From: Clostridium fungisolvens
GTDB taxonomy: Bacteria > Bacillota > Clostridia > Clostridiales > Clostridiaceae
Direction of reading: 5' to 3'
Length of the DNA stretch: 64,000 nucleotides
NCBI RefSeq assembly: GCF_014193895.1
Contig: NZ_BLZR01000001.1
Location: 1,550,001-1,614,000, forward strand
Part shown: piece by piece, positions 43,595 to 52,960 of the stretch
Numbering within the stretch: the stretch's first letter is position 1
Layout: every line of letters starts with the position of its first letter
Translations under genes and position numbers: made by a program
Notes under the pieces: model-generated
The model's database searches: none
The model's input: only the letters and a program-made list of their open reading frames with translations
Told to the model about the DNA's origin: nothing

Positions 43595-43749
43595 ATATAG
43601 ATTTCGATGGTTTTACGAATCTTTATTTGGATAGATTCTAATATGAAGTAGTTTATCTGTAAATAGACATTGATAAAGATATGCATACTCCTGAATAATC
43701 AACATTATTACAATATAAACCACAAATTGAGCATATTTTTAAGTAAATA

Positions 43750-43778
43750 TTGACAGAGATAAAACATTATCATATAAT
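43750..43778 (+). promoter_or_regulatory. alaS T-box promoter
   Basis: TTGACA (43750-43755), exactly 17 bp, then TATAAT (43773-43778): a perfect consensus sigma-A promoter about 18 bases before the T-box RNA. Regulation is therefore by transcript attenuation rather than by initiation. Confidence 0.9.
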
Positions 43779-43795
43779 TTGCCTATAAAGTTAAT

Positions 43796-43991
43796 AACGG
43801 TGTGATGACAAGAATAAGTAGATAAATTATGACTACAAAGAGAAGAAGTGGTTGGTGAAAACTTCTTAGCATAGTTATTGAAAGCTATCTTAGAGCACTT
43901 TTCTTAAGAGATGTATTTATTAAGTACATAATTAGGGTGGTACCGCGGAAGTATAGCTTTCGTCCCTTGCTGGGATGAGGGCTTTTTTTTT
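43796..43991 (+). promoter_or_regulatory. T-box riboswitch for alanine (alaS)
   Basis: The specifier is GCT at 43884-43886 in GAAAGCTATC, reading alanine. The T-box signature AGGGTGGTACCGCG is at 43934-43947 and binds the uncharged tRNA acceptor end. The terminator pairs 43955-43966 with 43972-43983, followed by a run of T residues. Uncharged alanyl tRNA would stabilise the antiterminator and allow alaS transcription. The stem I proximal region with GTGATGACAAGAATAAGTA is conventional. Confidence 0.93.
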
Positions 43992-44090
43992 ATTCTTTGG
44001 AAATTATAATATATAAATCTTTGGAAAACTATATTTTATTATAAGGGAAAAATGATTTATAAAAACAAAAGAATAAAAAGAGAAATCTAT

Positions 44091-44174
44091 CGCCTGCCAG
44101 ATTTTCCTCATATGTATTCGGAAAGGCAGATGCGCAAAAAAAACCACTGAAGAAAATCGCTTCAGCGACTTTTT
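44091..44174 (+). promoter_or_regulatory. Second structured module between T-box and alaS
   Basis: CGC-CTGCC (44091-44098) and TTTCC (44103-44107) pair with GGAAA (44120-44124) and GGCAG-AT-GCG (44125-44134). After an A-rich linker, two mutually exclusive hairpins follow: CTGAAG (44147-44152) with CTTCAG (44160-44165), or TCGCT (44157-44161) with AGCGA (44164-44168) followed by T residues. The last could terminate transcription. T-box leaders usually end close to their gene, so this extra 230-base stretch is unusual. Confidence 0.4.
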
Positions 44175-44220
44175 ATTAATATCTTAAAATATTTGTATAT
44201 ATAAGAATGGAGGAAATAAT

Positions 44221-46860
44221 ATGAAATACATGGGAGCAAACGAATTAAGAGATGCATATCTAAAGTTTTTTGAAAGTAAAGATCATCTAGTAATGCCATC
44301 ATTCTCGTTAGTACCAAAGAATGATAAGAGCTTACTTTTAATAAATGCTGGTATGGCGCCTTTAAAACCATATTTTACTGGAGTTGAAGAACCACCAAGA
44401 AAGAGAGTTGCTACTTGTCAAAAGTGTATAAGAACTGGCGATATAGAAAATGTAGGAAAGACTTCAAGACATGGTACTTTCTTTGAAATGCTTGGAAACT
44501 TTTCATTTGGAGATTATTTTAAGAACGAGATAATTCCATGGGCATGGGAATTTATAACTGAAACTCTTTCTATACCTAAAGATAAATTATATGTGACTAT
44601 ATATCTAGAAGATGATGAAGCTTTCGATATATGGACTTCTAAAACGGATGTAGATCCAAGTAGAATATTTAGACTAGGTAAAGACGATAACTTCTGGGAA
44701 ATAGGAGTTGGACCATGTGGACCATGTACAGAAATCCACTTTGACAGAGGTGATGGGAAGATTACTTCTGTAGAAGAATTTGTAAAGGCAGCAGATGAAG
44801 ATAGAGTAGTAGAATTCTGGAATCTAGTTTTCACACAATTTGATAAAGATGAAGAGGGAAATTATAACAGATTAGCTAAGCCTAATATAGATACAGGTAT
44901 GGGGCTTGAGAGAATTACTACTATTATGCAAGGTGTAGATAATATTTTTGAGATTGATACCGTTAAAAATATATTAGGAACTGTAAGCAAAATAGCAAAT
45001 GTAGAATATAAATCAGATGACAATAAAGATGTTTCTTTAAGAATAATAACTGATCACGTAAAAGGTGTAACTATGCTGATATGTGATGGAGTTCAACCTT
45101 CAAATGAAGGAAGAGGTTATGTGTTAAGAAGACTTCTAAGAAGAGCTGCTAGACATGGAAGGTTACTAGGAATCAAAGAGCTGTTCTTAACTAAAATAGT
45201 TGATTCAGTTGTTGAAAATTATTCAAGTGGTTATCCTGAACTTTTAGAGAAAGCTCAGTATATAAAGAAAGTAGTTCTATTAGAAGAAGAAAGATTTAAT
45301 GAAACTATAGACAGTGGTATGGATATACTTAAAGGATATATAAATGAACTTGAAGCTGCTAAAGGAGAAGTCCTTTCAGGAGAAAAAGTATTCAAATTAT
45401 ATGATACTTATGGATTTCCATTAGAGTTAACTGAAGAAATACTTGAAGAAAAGGGCATGAAGGTAGATCTTGAAGGCTTTAACAGGGAAATGAAGGAACA
45501 AAGAGAGAGAGCAAGAGCTGCAAGAGGAACTACAAGCTACATGGGCAGTGATGAGATTCCTGTAAATAAAATAGAAGCAACTCTAAGCACAAACTTCGAT
45601 GGTTATGGAACAATAAAACATCAAGGAACAGTACTATTACTTTCAGATTCTACAGAATTTAGAGAAGAGTTATCAGAAGGTGAAGAAGGTTTCTTAGTTG
45701 TTGATAACACACCATTCTATGCTGAAATGGGTGGCCAGGTAGGAGATACTGGAATAATAACAGGAGAAGGATTTAAAGCAGAAGTTTTAGATTGTAAGAA
45801 GAATCCTGGTGGAAAGATTTATCATGTTATAAAAGTTACTTTTGGTACTGTTAAGGTTAACGATACTGTAAGTCTTGAAGTTGATAATAACAGAAGAAAC
45901 AGTATATGCAAAAACCATACAGCTACTCATATGCTTCATGAAGCGTTAAGAGAAGTACTTGGTGAACATGTAAACCAATCTGGATCATATGTAGACAGCG
46001 AAAGACTTAGATTTGACTTTACTCATTTCTCAGCATTATCAGCTGAAGAGTTATATAAAGTTGAAACTATGGTAAATGAAAAAATAATGGAAGCATACTC
46101 TGTTTGTACAGATGTGATGACTATAGATCAAGCAAAAAACAGTGGAGCTATGGCTCTATTTGATGATAAATATAGTGATGAAGTTAGAGTAGTATCTATA
46201 GGTGATTTCTCAAAAGAACTTTGTGGAGGTACTCACGTAAGTAATTCAGGACAAATTGGATTATTTAAAGTAGTTTCTGAAACTGGTGTTGCAGCAGGAA
46301 TAAGAAGAATAGAAGCGTTAACTGGCTTTAATGCAATAAAACACTTTGAAAGTAAAAGTGAAATCATAAGAGAAGTTACTTCAACACTAAAATGTAATGA
46401 AAAAGATATTTTAAGAAAATTACATTCACAAACTGTTGATTTAAAAGAAAAGGAAAAAGAAATACAAGAGCTTAAGCTTAAAATGGTTCAAGGTTCTGAA
46501 AATGATATTCTAGCTAGTGCTAAAGAAATTAAAGGTGTAAAAGTTGTGGCTTCAACTGTTGAAGGCCTTGATGGAAATGCGTTAAGAGATTTAGCTGATA
46601 AAATAAGAAATAAAGTTGGTAATGGAGTAGTGGTTTTAGGAAGTGCTGCTGACGGAAAAGTAAACCTAGTAGCTATGGCAACTAGAGATGCTATAGAAAA
46701 AGGAATACATTGTGGTAAGATTATAAAAGAAGTAGCAACAATCGCTGGCGGCGGCGGTGGCGGAAGACCAGATATGGCTCAAGCTGGAGGTAAGAATCCA
46801 GAAAAGCTAAACGAGGCATTAGCGAAAGTAAATGAGTTAGTAGAATTATTGGTAAAATAG
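44221..46860 (+). CDS. alaS: Alanyl-tRNA synthetase
   Basis: An 879-residue class II synthetase with aminoacylation, editing and C-terminal oligomerisation domains. The core carries RHGTFFEMLGNFSFGDYF and NIDTGMGLERIT. The editing site has HTATHMLHEALRE (zinc-type HxxxH near residue 564) and CGGTHVSNSGQIG. The glycine-rich GGGGGGRPDMAQAGG near the C-terminus is diagnostic. Expression is under the alanine T-box. GGAGG precedes the ATG. It is normal in length. Confidence 0.97.
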   Translation: MKYMGANELRDAYLKFFESKDHLVMPSFSLVPKNDKSLLLINAGMAPLKPYFTGVEEPPRKRVATCQKCIRTGDIENVGKTSRHGTFFEMLGNFSFGDYFKNEIIPWAWEFITETLSIPKDKLYVTIYLEDDEAFDIWTSKTDVDPSRIFRLGKDDNFWEIGVGPCGPCTEIHFDRGDGKITSVEEFVKAADEDRVVEFWNLVFTQFDKDEEGNYNRLAKPNIDTGMGLERITTIMQGVDNIFEIDTVKNILGTVSKIANVEYKSDDNKDVSLRIITDHVKGVTMLICDGVQPSNEGRGYVLRRLLRRAARHGRLLGIKELFLTKIVDSVVENYSSGYPELLEKAQYIKKVVLLEEERFNETIDSGMDILKGYINELEAAKGEVLSGEKVFKLYDTYGFPLELTEEILEEKGMKVDLEGFNREMKEQRERARAARGTTSYMGSDEIPVNKIEATLSTNFDGYGTIKHQGTVLLLSDSTEFREELSEGEEGFLVVDNTPFYAEMGGQVGDTGIITGEGFKAEVLDCKKNPGGKIYHVIKVTFGTVKVNDTVSLEVDNNRRNSICKNHTATHMLHEALREVLGEHVNQSGSYVDSERLRFDFTHFSALSAEELYKVETMVNEKIMEAYSVCTDVMTIDQAKNSGAMALFDDKYSDEVRVVSIGDFSKELCGGTHVSNSGQIGLFKVVSETGVAAGIRRIEALTGFNAIKHFESKSEIIREVTSTLKCNEKDILRKLHSQTVDLKEKEKEIQELKLKMVQGSENDILASAKEIKGVKVVASTVEGLDGNALRDLADKIRNKVGNGVVVLGSAADGKVNLVAMATRDAIEKGIHCGKIIKEVATIAGGGGGGRPDMAQAGGKNPEKLNEALAKVNELVELLVK

Positions 46861-46977
46861 TGTACATTTCCATAAATATCATTTATAATTATATTAAACA
46901 TAAAACAGAATAAACAATTGTTAGTAGGTTAATACTAATTTATATGATATTTAAATAATTTTTTCATGTGAACCAGT

Positions 46978-47012
46978 AAGGGGGTGAAGCTGCCACTTTA
47001 AGCAGCGAACTT
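46978..47012 (+). promoter_or_regulatory. ireB ribosome binding site separated by a hairpin
   Basis: AAGGGGGTGAA at 46978-46988 is the only Shine-Dalgarno, 26 bases before the ATG (47013). Between them GCTGC (46989-46993) pairs with GCAGC (47002-47006). Folding would cut the effective spacing to 8 bases (two before plus six after). No in-frame ATG, GTG or TTG lies closer to the Shine-Dalgarno. Confidence 0.6.
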
Positions 47013-47270
47013 ATGGCAAATAATTTAGATCATACAATGCAATTTGACTTTACAAAGAATAAAAAAGACTTGACAAAGGCTATCTTGAATGAGGTTTATA
47101 ATTCTTTAAAGGAAAAAGGTTACAACCCTGTAAATCAACTTGTAGGTTATTTAATTTCAGGAGACCCTACTTACATCACAAATTATAATGGTGCAAGGGC
47201 TTTGGTAAGAAAACTTGAAAGAGATGAAATTCTTGAAGAGGTAATAAAATCTTATCTAGAGATAAAATAG
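47013..47270 (+). CDS. ireB: IreB family regulatory phosphoprotein
   Basis: An 85-residue UPF0297 protein with MQFDFTKNKKDLTKAILNEVY and NQLVGYLISGDPTYITNYNGAR, the near-invariant family segment. In enterococci IreB is phosphorylated by the Ser/Thr kinase IreK and affects cephalosporin resistance. The gene order ireB-ruvX-DUF1292 is conserved in Firmicutes. The spacing between its ribosome binding site and start is unusual (see the preceding feature). Confidence 0.92.
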   Translation: MANNLDHTMQFDFTKNKKDLTKAILNEVYNSLKEKGYNPVNQLVGYLISGDPTYITNYNGARALVRKLERDEILEEVIKSYLEIK

Positions 47271-47292
47271 AGGGTGCCCATTTGGGTACCCT
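47271..47292 (+). terminator. Weak hairpin after ireB
   Basis: AGGGTGCCC (47271-47279) pairs with GGGTACCCT (47284-47292) with one G-U pair. The T tract is poor, so some readthrough to ruvX is likely. The following 291 bases up to ruvX are AT-rich with nothing recognisable. Confidence 0.55.
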
Positions 47293-47583
47293 TTAATGTT
47301 ATAAAATATAATAAAATTTATTTTTTGCTTTTACTTTGGGTATAATTGAATTTTTTTTCATTAAGAAGGTTATTATTTAACTTATAGGGAAAATTAATAT
47401 TTAATTAAGGATACTTTTTAAAATTATATTAAAATACCTGTAACATATAAAACCATAAATAATTAATGTATCTTCTTTAATAAGATGAATTTTATTTACA
47501 CAATATATGGGTAGTAATTTGATTCATATATTTAAGTAAAACGTATAAATAAGTATTGCTAATAGACCCTATAGGAGAAAACG

Positions 47584-48000
47584 ATGCGTATAATAGGATT
47601 AGATTTTGGACAAAAAACTATTGGGGTGGCAGTATCAGATCCCTTAGGATTTACTGCTCAAGGAATCACAACGATTAGAAGAAAAAACTTCAGATATGAT
47701 CTCGAAGAAGTGAAGAAAATCTTTGATGAGTACAATGCAGAGCTCATTGTTATAGGACTTCCTAAAAATATGAATGGAACAATTGGTCCTTCAGGTGAAA
47801 TGGCTCAAGACTTTGGAAAACGACTTGTTGAATTATTCAACCCTAAAATTGAATTTTGGGATGAGAGACTTACTACTGTTGCGGCTCATCGTGCAATGCT
47901 AGAAGCGGATTTATCAAGAAATAAAAGAAAAAAGATAGTTGATAAGATTGCAGCCACATTTATACTTCAAGGTTATCTGGATAGATTGGCAAAGCAATAA
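47584..48000 (+). CDS. ruvX: Holliday junction resolvase-like / pre-16S rRNA nuclease RuvX (YqgF)
   Basis: A 138-residue RNase H-fold protein. MRIIGLDFGQKTIGVAVSD supplies the first catalytic Asp, and WDERLTTVAAHRAM and IDKIAAT-like VDKIAATFILQGYL the C-terminal acidic residues. In E. coli YqgF processes the 5' end of pre-16S rRNA; a Holliday-junction role has been suggested from fold. It follows ireB and precedes the DUF1292 gene, the conserved order. Confidence 0.93.
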   Translation: MRIIGLDFGQKTIGVAVSDPLGFTAQGITTIRRKNFRYDLEEVKKIFDEYNAELIVIGLPKNMNGTIGPSGEMAQDFGKRLVELFNPKIEFWDERLTTVAAHRAMLEADLSRNKRKKIVDKIAATFILQGYLDRLAKQ

Positions 48001-48053
48001 TTGACTTTCATTATCAATAAAATTAAAATACAATATAAAAGGAGTGTTTTTTA

Positions 48054-48314
48054 ATGGAAAATAATATTGATACAATAGTATTGCTAGATGAAGATGGAAT
48101 TGAAACTGAATTTGAGGTTATTACAAAACTTGATATTGAAGACAATGAATACGTAATCGTAGTTCCAGTAGATGGATCAGAAGATGATGCGATTGCGTTA
48201 AAAATCGTTACAGATGAAGAGGGAAATGATGCTTTGATAACAGTAGAAGATGAGGAAGAATTTGCAATGGTTGCAGAAGCATATGAAACTCTTTTTGCTG
48301 ATGACTTAAATTAA
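48054..48314 (+). CDS. DUF1292 protein
   Basis: An 86-residue acidic protein typical of DUF1292 (DEDGIETEFEVITKLD at the N-terminus, a VVPVDG segment, and a helical acidic tail). Family function is unknown, but genes sit next to ruvX and ireB in most clostridia. It overlaps neither neighbour; the Fur gene follows after 17 bases, consistent with an operon. Confidence 0.9.
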   Translation: MENNIDTIVLLDEDGIETEFEVITKLDIEDNEYVIVVPVDGSEDDAIALKIVTDEEGNDALITVEDEEEFAMVAEAYETLFADDLN

Positions 48315-48331
48315 TAAAGAGAGGTTTTAGC

Positions 48332-48790
48332 ATGTCACAGGTATCATCAAAAGACTATAATCAATTGAAAGAAGATTTGAAAAAGAAAGGCTACAAATTG
48401 ACTCCGCAAAGAAGAGCAATTGTAGATACTATTCTATTAAATAAAGGCAAGCACCTTACAGCTGAAGAAATTTATGATGAAGTGAAAGTAGGTTGCCCTG
48501 AGATAGGATTAGCGACTGTATATAGAACTATTTTACTTTTAGAAGAGATGGGGATAATATATAGACTTGATTTAAATGATGGAAGTGCAAGGTACGAAAT
48601 GGCTCATGATGATGAGCATCATAGACACCATCATTTAGTTTGCAATAACTGTGGTAAGGTAATTGAAGTTGAAGCGGATTTACTTGATGATTTAGAAGAA
48701 CTAATTGAAAAAAAATGCGACTTCAAGATAATGGATCACAGCGTGAAATTTTATGGCTTATGCAGCGAATGTGTTGGTAAAGACATATAA
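48332..48790 (+). CDS. Fur family metalloregulator
   Basis: A 152-residue regulator. The winged helix with TPQRRAIVDTILLNKGKHLTAEEIYDEV and LATVYRTILLLEEMG precedes the dimer domain with HHRHHHLVCNNCGKVIEV. The His cluster plus C-x-x-C pairs (CNNC and CSEC) fit structural zinc and sensory metal sites. It could be Fur, PerR or Zur. The adjacent genes do not decide this. AGAGAGG ribosome binding site. Confidence 0.92.
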   Translation: MSQVSSKDYNQLKEDLKKKGYKLTPQRRAIVDTILLNKGKHLTAEEIYDEVKVGCPEIGLATVYRTILLLEEMGIIYRLDLNDGSARYEMAHDDEHHRHHHLVCNNCGKVIEVEADLLDDLEELIEKKCDFKIMDHSVKFYGLCSECVGKDI

Positions 48791-48833
48791 AGCTTTATAA
48801 TAAAAAATTAAATAAATCTAAAGGAGGGGACAT

Positions 48834-50501
48834 ATGAAGCGTGAAAAACTAAAGGCGAAAATCATTCCTTTAGGTGGCACAAATGAAATTGGAAAAAACA
48901 TGACTGCCATTGAGTTTAAAGATGATATAATCGTCATAGACAGCGGATTAAAATTTCCAGAAGAAGATATGTTCGGAATAGATATCGTAATTCCAGACAT
49001 AACGTATTTACTAAAGAATAAAGACAAAGTTAAGGGTATATTCCTAACACACGGACATGAAGACCACATCGGTGCGTTGCCTTATGTGCTTAAGCAACTT
49101 AACATACCTATATACGGAACAAAGTTAACATTAGGTATAGTTGAAAGCAAATTAAAGGAACACGGTCTTCTAAGTACTACAGAACGTATTGTAGTAAAGC
49201 CAAAGGACGTTATCAAACTTGATTCGGTTTCAGTTGAATTTATTAAGACAAATCACAGTATAGCGGATTCGGTAGCTATAGCAATTCATACTCCAATGGG
49301 AGTCATATTGCATACTGGTGACTTTAAGATCGACTATACACCAATCGATGGAGAAGTAATTGATTTAGCTAGATTCGCAGAACTTGGTAAGAAAGGTGTA
49401 CTTGCGCTGATGGCTGATAGTACCAATGTTGAAAGACCTGGATATACTATGTCTGAGAGCATTGTAGGAGATAACTTCTTAAAAATGTTTGCAAAGGCAA
49501 AAGGAAGAATATTAGTTGCAACTTTTGCGTCTAATATCCATAGAATTCAACAAATAATAACTGCAGCTCAAGAGAATGAGAGAAAAGTAGCAGTTTCGGG
49601 AAGAAGCATGGAAAACATTGTTCAAGTTGCTATTGAGCTTGGATATTTACAAATCGATAAAGAGGTTTTAATAACTCTAGATAATATAAATAAGTATCCA
49701 AATGATAAACTTGTAATAATAACTACCGGAAGTCAGGGAGAGCCAATGTCAGCTTTAGCTAGAATGGCTTCATCTGAACACAAAAAGATTAATATAGTAG
49801 AAGGAGATTTGGTTGTAATATCAGCTACTCCTATACCTGGAAACGAAAAATTTGTGTCGAGAATAGTAAATCAACTATTTAAAAAAGGTGCTGAGGTAAT
49901 ATATGAATCTGTTGCAGGTGTTCACGTTTCTGGTCATGCATGTCAAGAAGAACTAAAACTTATGCATACATTAACAAAGCCTAGATACTTTATACCTGTT
50001 CACGGAGAATATAGACATCTAAAGCAGCACGGTGAACTTGCTGTTAAGCTCGGATTACCACCTAAGAATTTCTTGATACCTGAAAATGGAGATGTTATTG
50101 AAATTACTAGAGATAACCTAAGAAAAAATGGAACAGTAATTTCAGGAAACGTTTTTGTTGATGGATTAGGTGTAGGCGATGTAGGTAATATAGTACTTAG
50201 AGATAGAAAACATTTATCTCAAGATGGTATACTTACCGTGGTTGTTACTATCGAAAGAGAAAGTGGCAATGTAATTGCAGGACCTGATATAATATCAAGA
50301 GGTTTCGTTTATGTAAGAGAATCAGAAGACTTAATGGATCAGGCTAAGGAAATTGTTAAATCGGTACTTAGACAATGTGAAGAGAATAAAGTTTCTGATT
50401 GGGCTACAATGAAGTCAAACATGAAAAATGAATTAAGAGTTTTCTTATATGAGAAAACTAAGAGAAAACCTATGATATTACCAATAATAATGGAAATATA
50501 A
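48834..50501 (+). CDS. rnj: Ribonuclease J
   Basis: A 555-residue beta-CASP RNase with 5'-3' exonuclease and endonuclease activity. The metallo-beta-lactamase motif HGHEDHIGALPYVL binds zinc. HTGDFKIDYTP and the beta-CASP motifs A-C follow, with SGHACQEELKLM and PVHGEYRHL near residue 385. The C-terminal RNase J domain is present. With YlbF encoded next, it forms part of the mRNA-decay set of Firmicutes. GGAGGGG ribosome binding site. Confidence 0.95.
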   Translation: MKREKLKAKIIPLGGTNEIGKNMTAIEFKDDIIVIDSGLKFPEEDMFGIDIVIPDITYLLKNKDKVKGIFLTHGHEDHIGALPYVLKQLNIPIYGTKLTLGIVESKLKEHGLLSTTERIVVKPKDVIKLDSVSVEFIKTNHSIADSVAIAIHTPMGVILHTGDFKIDYTPIDGEVIDLARFAELGKKGVLALMADSTNVERPGYTMSESIVGDNFLKMFAKAKGRILVATFASNIHRIQQIITAAQENERKVAVSGRSMENIVQVAIELGYLQIDKEVLITLDNINKYPNDKLVIITTGSQGEPMSALARMASSEHKKINIVEGDLVVISATPIPGNEKFVSRIVNQLFKKGAEVIYESVAGVHVSGHACQEELKLMHTLTKPRYFIPVHGEYRHLKQHGELAVKLGLPPKNFLIPENGDVIEITRDNLRKNGTVISGNVFVDGLGVGDVGNIVLRDRKHLSQDGILTVVVTIERESGNVIAGPDIISRGFVYVRESEDLMDQAKEIVKSVLRQCEENKVSDWATMKSNMKNELRVFLYEKTKRKPMILPIIMEI

Positions 50502-50517
50502 TACTGGGGGAAGTAGT

Positions 50518-50868
50518 ATGACAAATATATATGATAAAGCTCATGATTTTGCAAACGTACTTAAGGATTTACCTGAAGTAGTTGCATATAGAGAAGCTTC
50601 AAAAAAAATATCTGAAAGTCCAGAACTAAAAAAAATAGTTGAGGATTTTAGAAGGATTCAAATAGAGGCTTATAATGAGCAATTTCAAACTGGAACTGTA
50701 AGTGATGCAACAAAGGAGAAAATGCAAAAAGTTGGAAGCGTTGCGATGATTAATCCTTCTGTAGCTGTATACCTTCAAAGTGAAGCTCAATTTGCAGTTA
50801 TATGGGAAGACTTGTTAAAAATATTTAACGATGCAATCGGTGTGGATATAATTACACCAAATTCCTAG
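50518..50868 (+). CDS. YlbF/YmcA-family RNA-decay cofactor
   Basis: A 116-residue helical protein of the YlbF/YmcA family. In Bacillus YlbF, YmcA and YaaT form a complex that directs RNase Y. The helix ASKKISESPELKKIVEDFRR and the following helical region match. It begins 16 bases after the RNase J stop with AGTAG/GGGGGAAG as ribosome binding site. A terminator follows. Confidence 0.88.
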   Translation: MTNIYDKAHDFANVLKDLPEVVAYREASKKISESPELKKIVEDFRRIQIEAYNEQFQTGTVSDATKEKMQKVGSVAMINPSVAVYLQSEAQFAVIWEDLLKIFNDAIGVDIITPNS

Positions 50869-50915
50869 TATTTTAGTTGACTTTTGTAGAAAGTAATATT
50901 AGAATTAAAATGTTG

Positions 50916-50946
50916 AAATTGGATACAACGGTATCCAATTTTATTT
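50916..50946 (+). terminator. Terminator after ylbF
   Basis: AAATTGGATAC (50916-50926) pairs perfectly with GTATCCAATTT (50931-50941), followed by T-rich sequence. Confidence 0.85.
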
Positions 50947-50973
50947 TGTGGTTAAAACCAATGGAGGATAAAT

Positions 50974-52791
50974 ATGGAATTAATAACAAGAAATGATATA
51001 AGAAACATAGCAATAATTGCTCACGTTGACCATGGTAAAACTACTTTAGTTGATGCGCTATTAAGACAAAGTAATATATTCAGAGCAAATGAAAAAGTAG
51101 AAGAAAGAGTAATGGACTCCAATGACCTAGAAAAGGAAAGAGGAATAACTATACTTTCAAAGAATACAGCAGTTACATACAATGACATTAAGATAAATAT
51201 AATAGATACTCCAGGACATGCTGACTTCGGTGGAGAAGTTGAGAGAGTTCTTAAGATGGTTGATAGCGTTCTTTTAGTTGTAGACTCTTATGAAGGACCT
51301 ATGCCTCAGACTAAATTCGTTTTAAAGAAGGCTTTAGAACTTGGATTGGATCCAATAGTTGTAATCAATAAAATCGATAGAGCAGATGCTAGACCTACTG
51401 ATGTTATTGATGAAGTTTTTGAATTGTTCTTAGAGCTTGGAGCAACTGATAAACAGTTAGATTTCCCAATAGTTTATGCTTCAGCTAGAGAAGGTTTTGC
51501 AAAGATGGAAGTTGAAGATGAAAGCTCAAACATGGAACCTTTATTCAACACTATAATAGAGCATGTTGAACCACCAAAGGGATACATAGATGCTCCTCTT
51601 CAAATGCTTGTTACTACAATAGATTCAAGTGAATATGTTGGTAAGATAGTAATAGGTAAAGTTGTTCGTGGTAGAGTATCAAAGAATCAAAATATTGCTG
51701 TTGTAAGAAAAGATGGATCTACATCAAATTACAAGGTGTCAAGTCTTTATACATATAATGGACTAAAGAGAGAAGAAGCAAATGAAGCTGCACTTGGAGA
51801 TATAATAGCTTTAAGTGGTATAGTTGATGTAAATATTGGAGAGACTATAGCAGACGCTCAAAATCCAGAGGCACTACCATTTGTTGATATAGACGAGCCT
51901 ACATTAAATATGAACTTCATGGTAAATGACTCACCATTTGCAGGACGTGAAGGTGATTTCGTTACTTCAAGACATTTAAGAGATAGACTTATGAAAGAAC
52001 TTGAAACAAATGTAAGTTTAAGAGTAAATGAACTTTCTCCTGACCGTTTTGAAGTTAGTGGAAGAGGAGAACTACATCTTTCAATACTTATAGAAACAAT
52101 GAGAAGAGAAGGATATGAATTCCAAGTTTCTAAGCCAAATGTTATATTTAAAGAAGAACATGGAAAGAAAGTAGAACCTATTGAGTACTTAACTATAGAT
52201 GTTCCAGAAGAATTTATGGGACCTGTTATGGAAAAACTAGGACCTAGAAAAGCTGAAATGGTTAATATGACTTCAGCTGTAAATGGGTACACAAGATTAG
52301 AATTCTTAATACCTGCTAGAGGTCTTATAGGATTCAGAAGTGAATTCATGACAGATACTAAAGGTAATGGTATAATGAACCACGTATTTGAAGGCTACGA
52401 TAAATACAGAGGTGATATTCCTGGAAGAAGCAGAGGATCACTTGTTGCTTTTGAAGCTGGTGATGCAATAGCTTATGGATTATTCAATGCTCAAGAAAGA
52501 GGTACTCTATTCATAGAACCAGGTACTGAAGTTTATTCAGGAATGGTATGCGGTGAGTGTTCAAGAGCGGAAGATATAGAAGTTAATGTTTGTAAGAGAA
52601 AACATCAATCTAATACAAGAGCTTCTGGTTCTGATGATTCATTAAGATTAACTCCAGCAAAGAAACTTTCACTAGAAGAATGTCTAGAATTTATAAATTC
52701 TGACGAGCTTGTAGAAGTTACCCCTAAAAACATTAGAATGAGAAAGAGATTATTAGATTCTAATGAAAGAAAGAGAGCTGCAAGAAAGTAA
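50974..52791 (+). CDS. typA: Ribosome-associated GTPase TypA/BipA
   Basis: A 605-residue translational GTPase. The G domain has AHVDHGKTTL, the switch region KERGITI, DTPGHADFGGEV and NKIDRADA. Domain II, the III/V-like domains and the C-terminal domain with RSEFMTDTKGNG and YGLFNAQERG follow. It acts on the ribosome in assembly and stress adaptation. ATG at 50974 with GGAGG upstream. It is a monocistronic gene between two terminators. Confidence 0.96.
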   Translation: MELITRNDIRNIAIIAHVDHGKTTLVDALLRQSNIFRANEKVEERVMDSNDLEKERGITILSKNTAVTYNDIKINIIDTPGHADFGGEVERVLKMVDSVLLVVDSYEGPMPQTKFVLKKALELGLDPIVVINKIDRADARPTDVIDEVFELFLELGATDKQLDFPIVYASAREGFAKMEVEDESSNMEPLFNTIIEHVEPPKGYIDAPLQMLVTTIDSSEYVGKIVIGKVVRGRVSKNQNIAVVRKDGSTSNYKVSSLYTYNGLKREEANEAALGDIIALSGIVDVNIGETIADAQNPEALPFVDIDEPTLNMNFMVNDSPFAGREGDFVTSRHLRDRLMKELETNVSLRVNELSPDRFEVSGRGELHLSILIETMRREGYEFQVSKPNVIFKEEHGKKVEPIEYLTIDVPEEFMGPVMEKLGPRKAEMVNMTSAVNGYTRLEFLIPARGLIGFRSEFMTDTKGNGIMNHVFEGYDKYRGDIPGRSRGSLVAFEAGDAIAYGLFNAQERGTLFIEPGTEVYSGMVCGECSRAEDIEVNVCKRKHQSNTRASGSDDSLRLTPAKKLSLEECLEFINSDELVEVTPKNIRMRKRLLDSNERKRAARK

Positions 52792-52821
52792 TTTGCTTGT
52801 TGGCATAAAAATAGTATAATT

Positions 52822-52853
52822 AAGTAAATAGCCTAGTAGGCTATTTACTTTTG
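52822..52853 (+). terminator. typA terminator
   Basis: AAGTAAATAGCC (52822-52833) pairs perfectly with GGCTATTTACTT (52839-52850), with a short T tail. Confidence 0.86.
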
Positions 52854-52960
52854 TATATAAAGGGTTTTAAGCACCATAGATAAAGATATAATTATTGTAC
52901 ATATTAATTTTTAGTATAACTTTTGTAGTAGGTTATACGGTTTAAAAGTAGGGGGATTTT

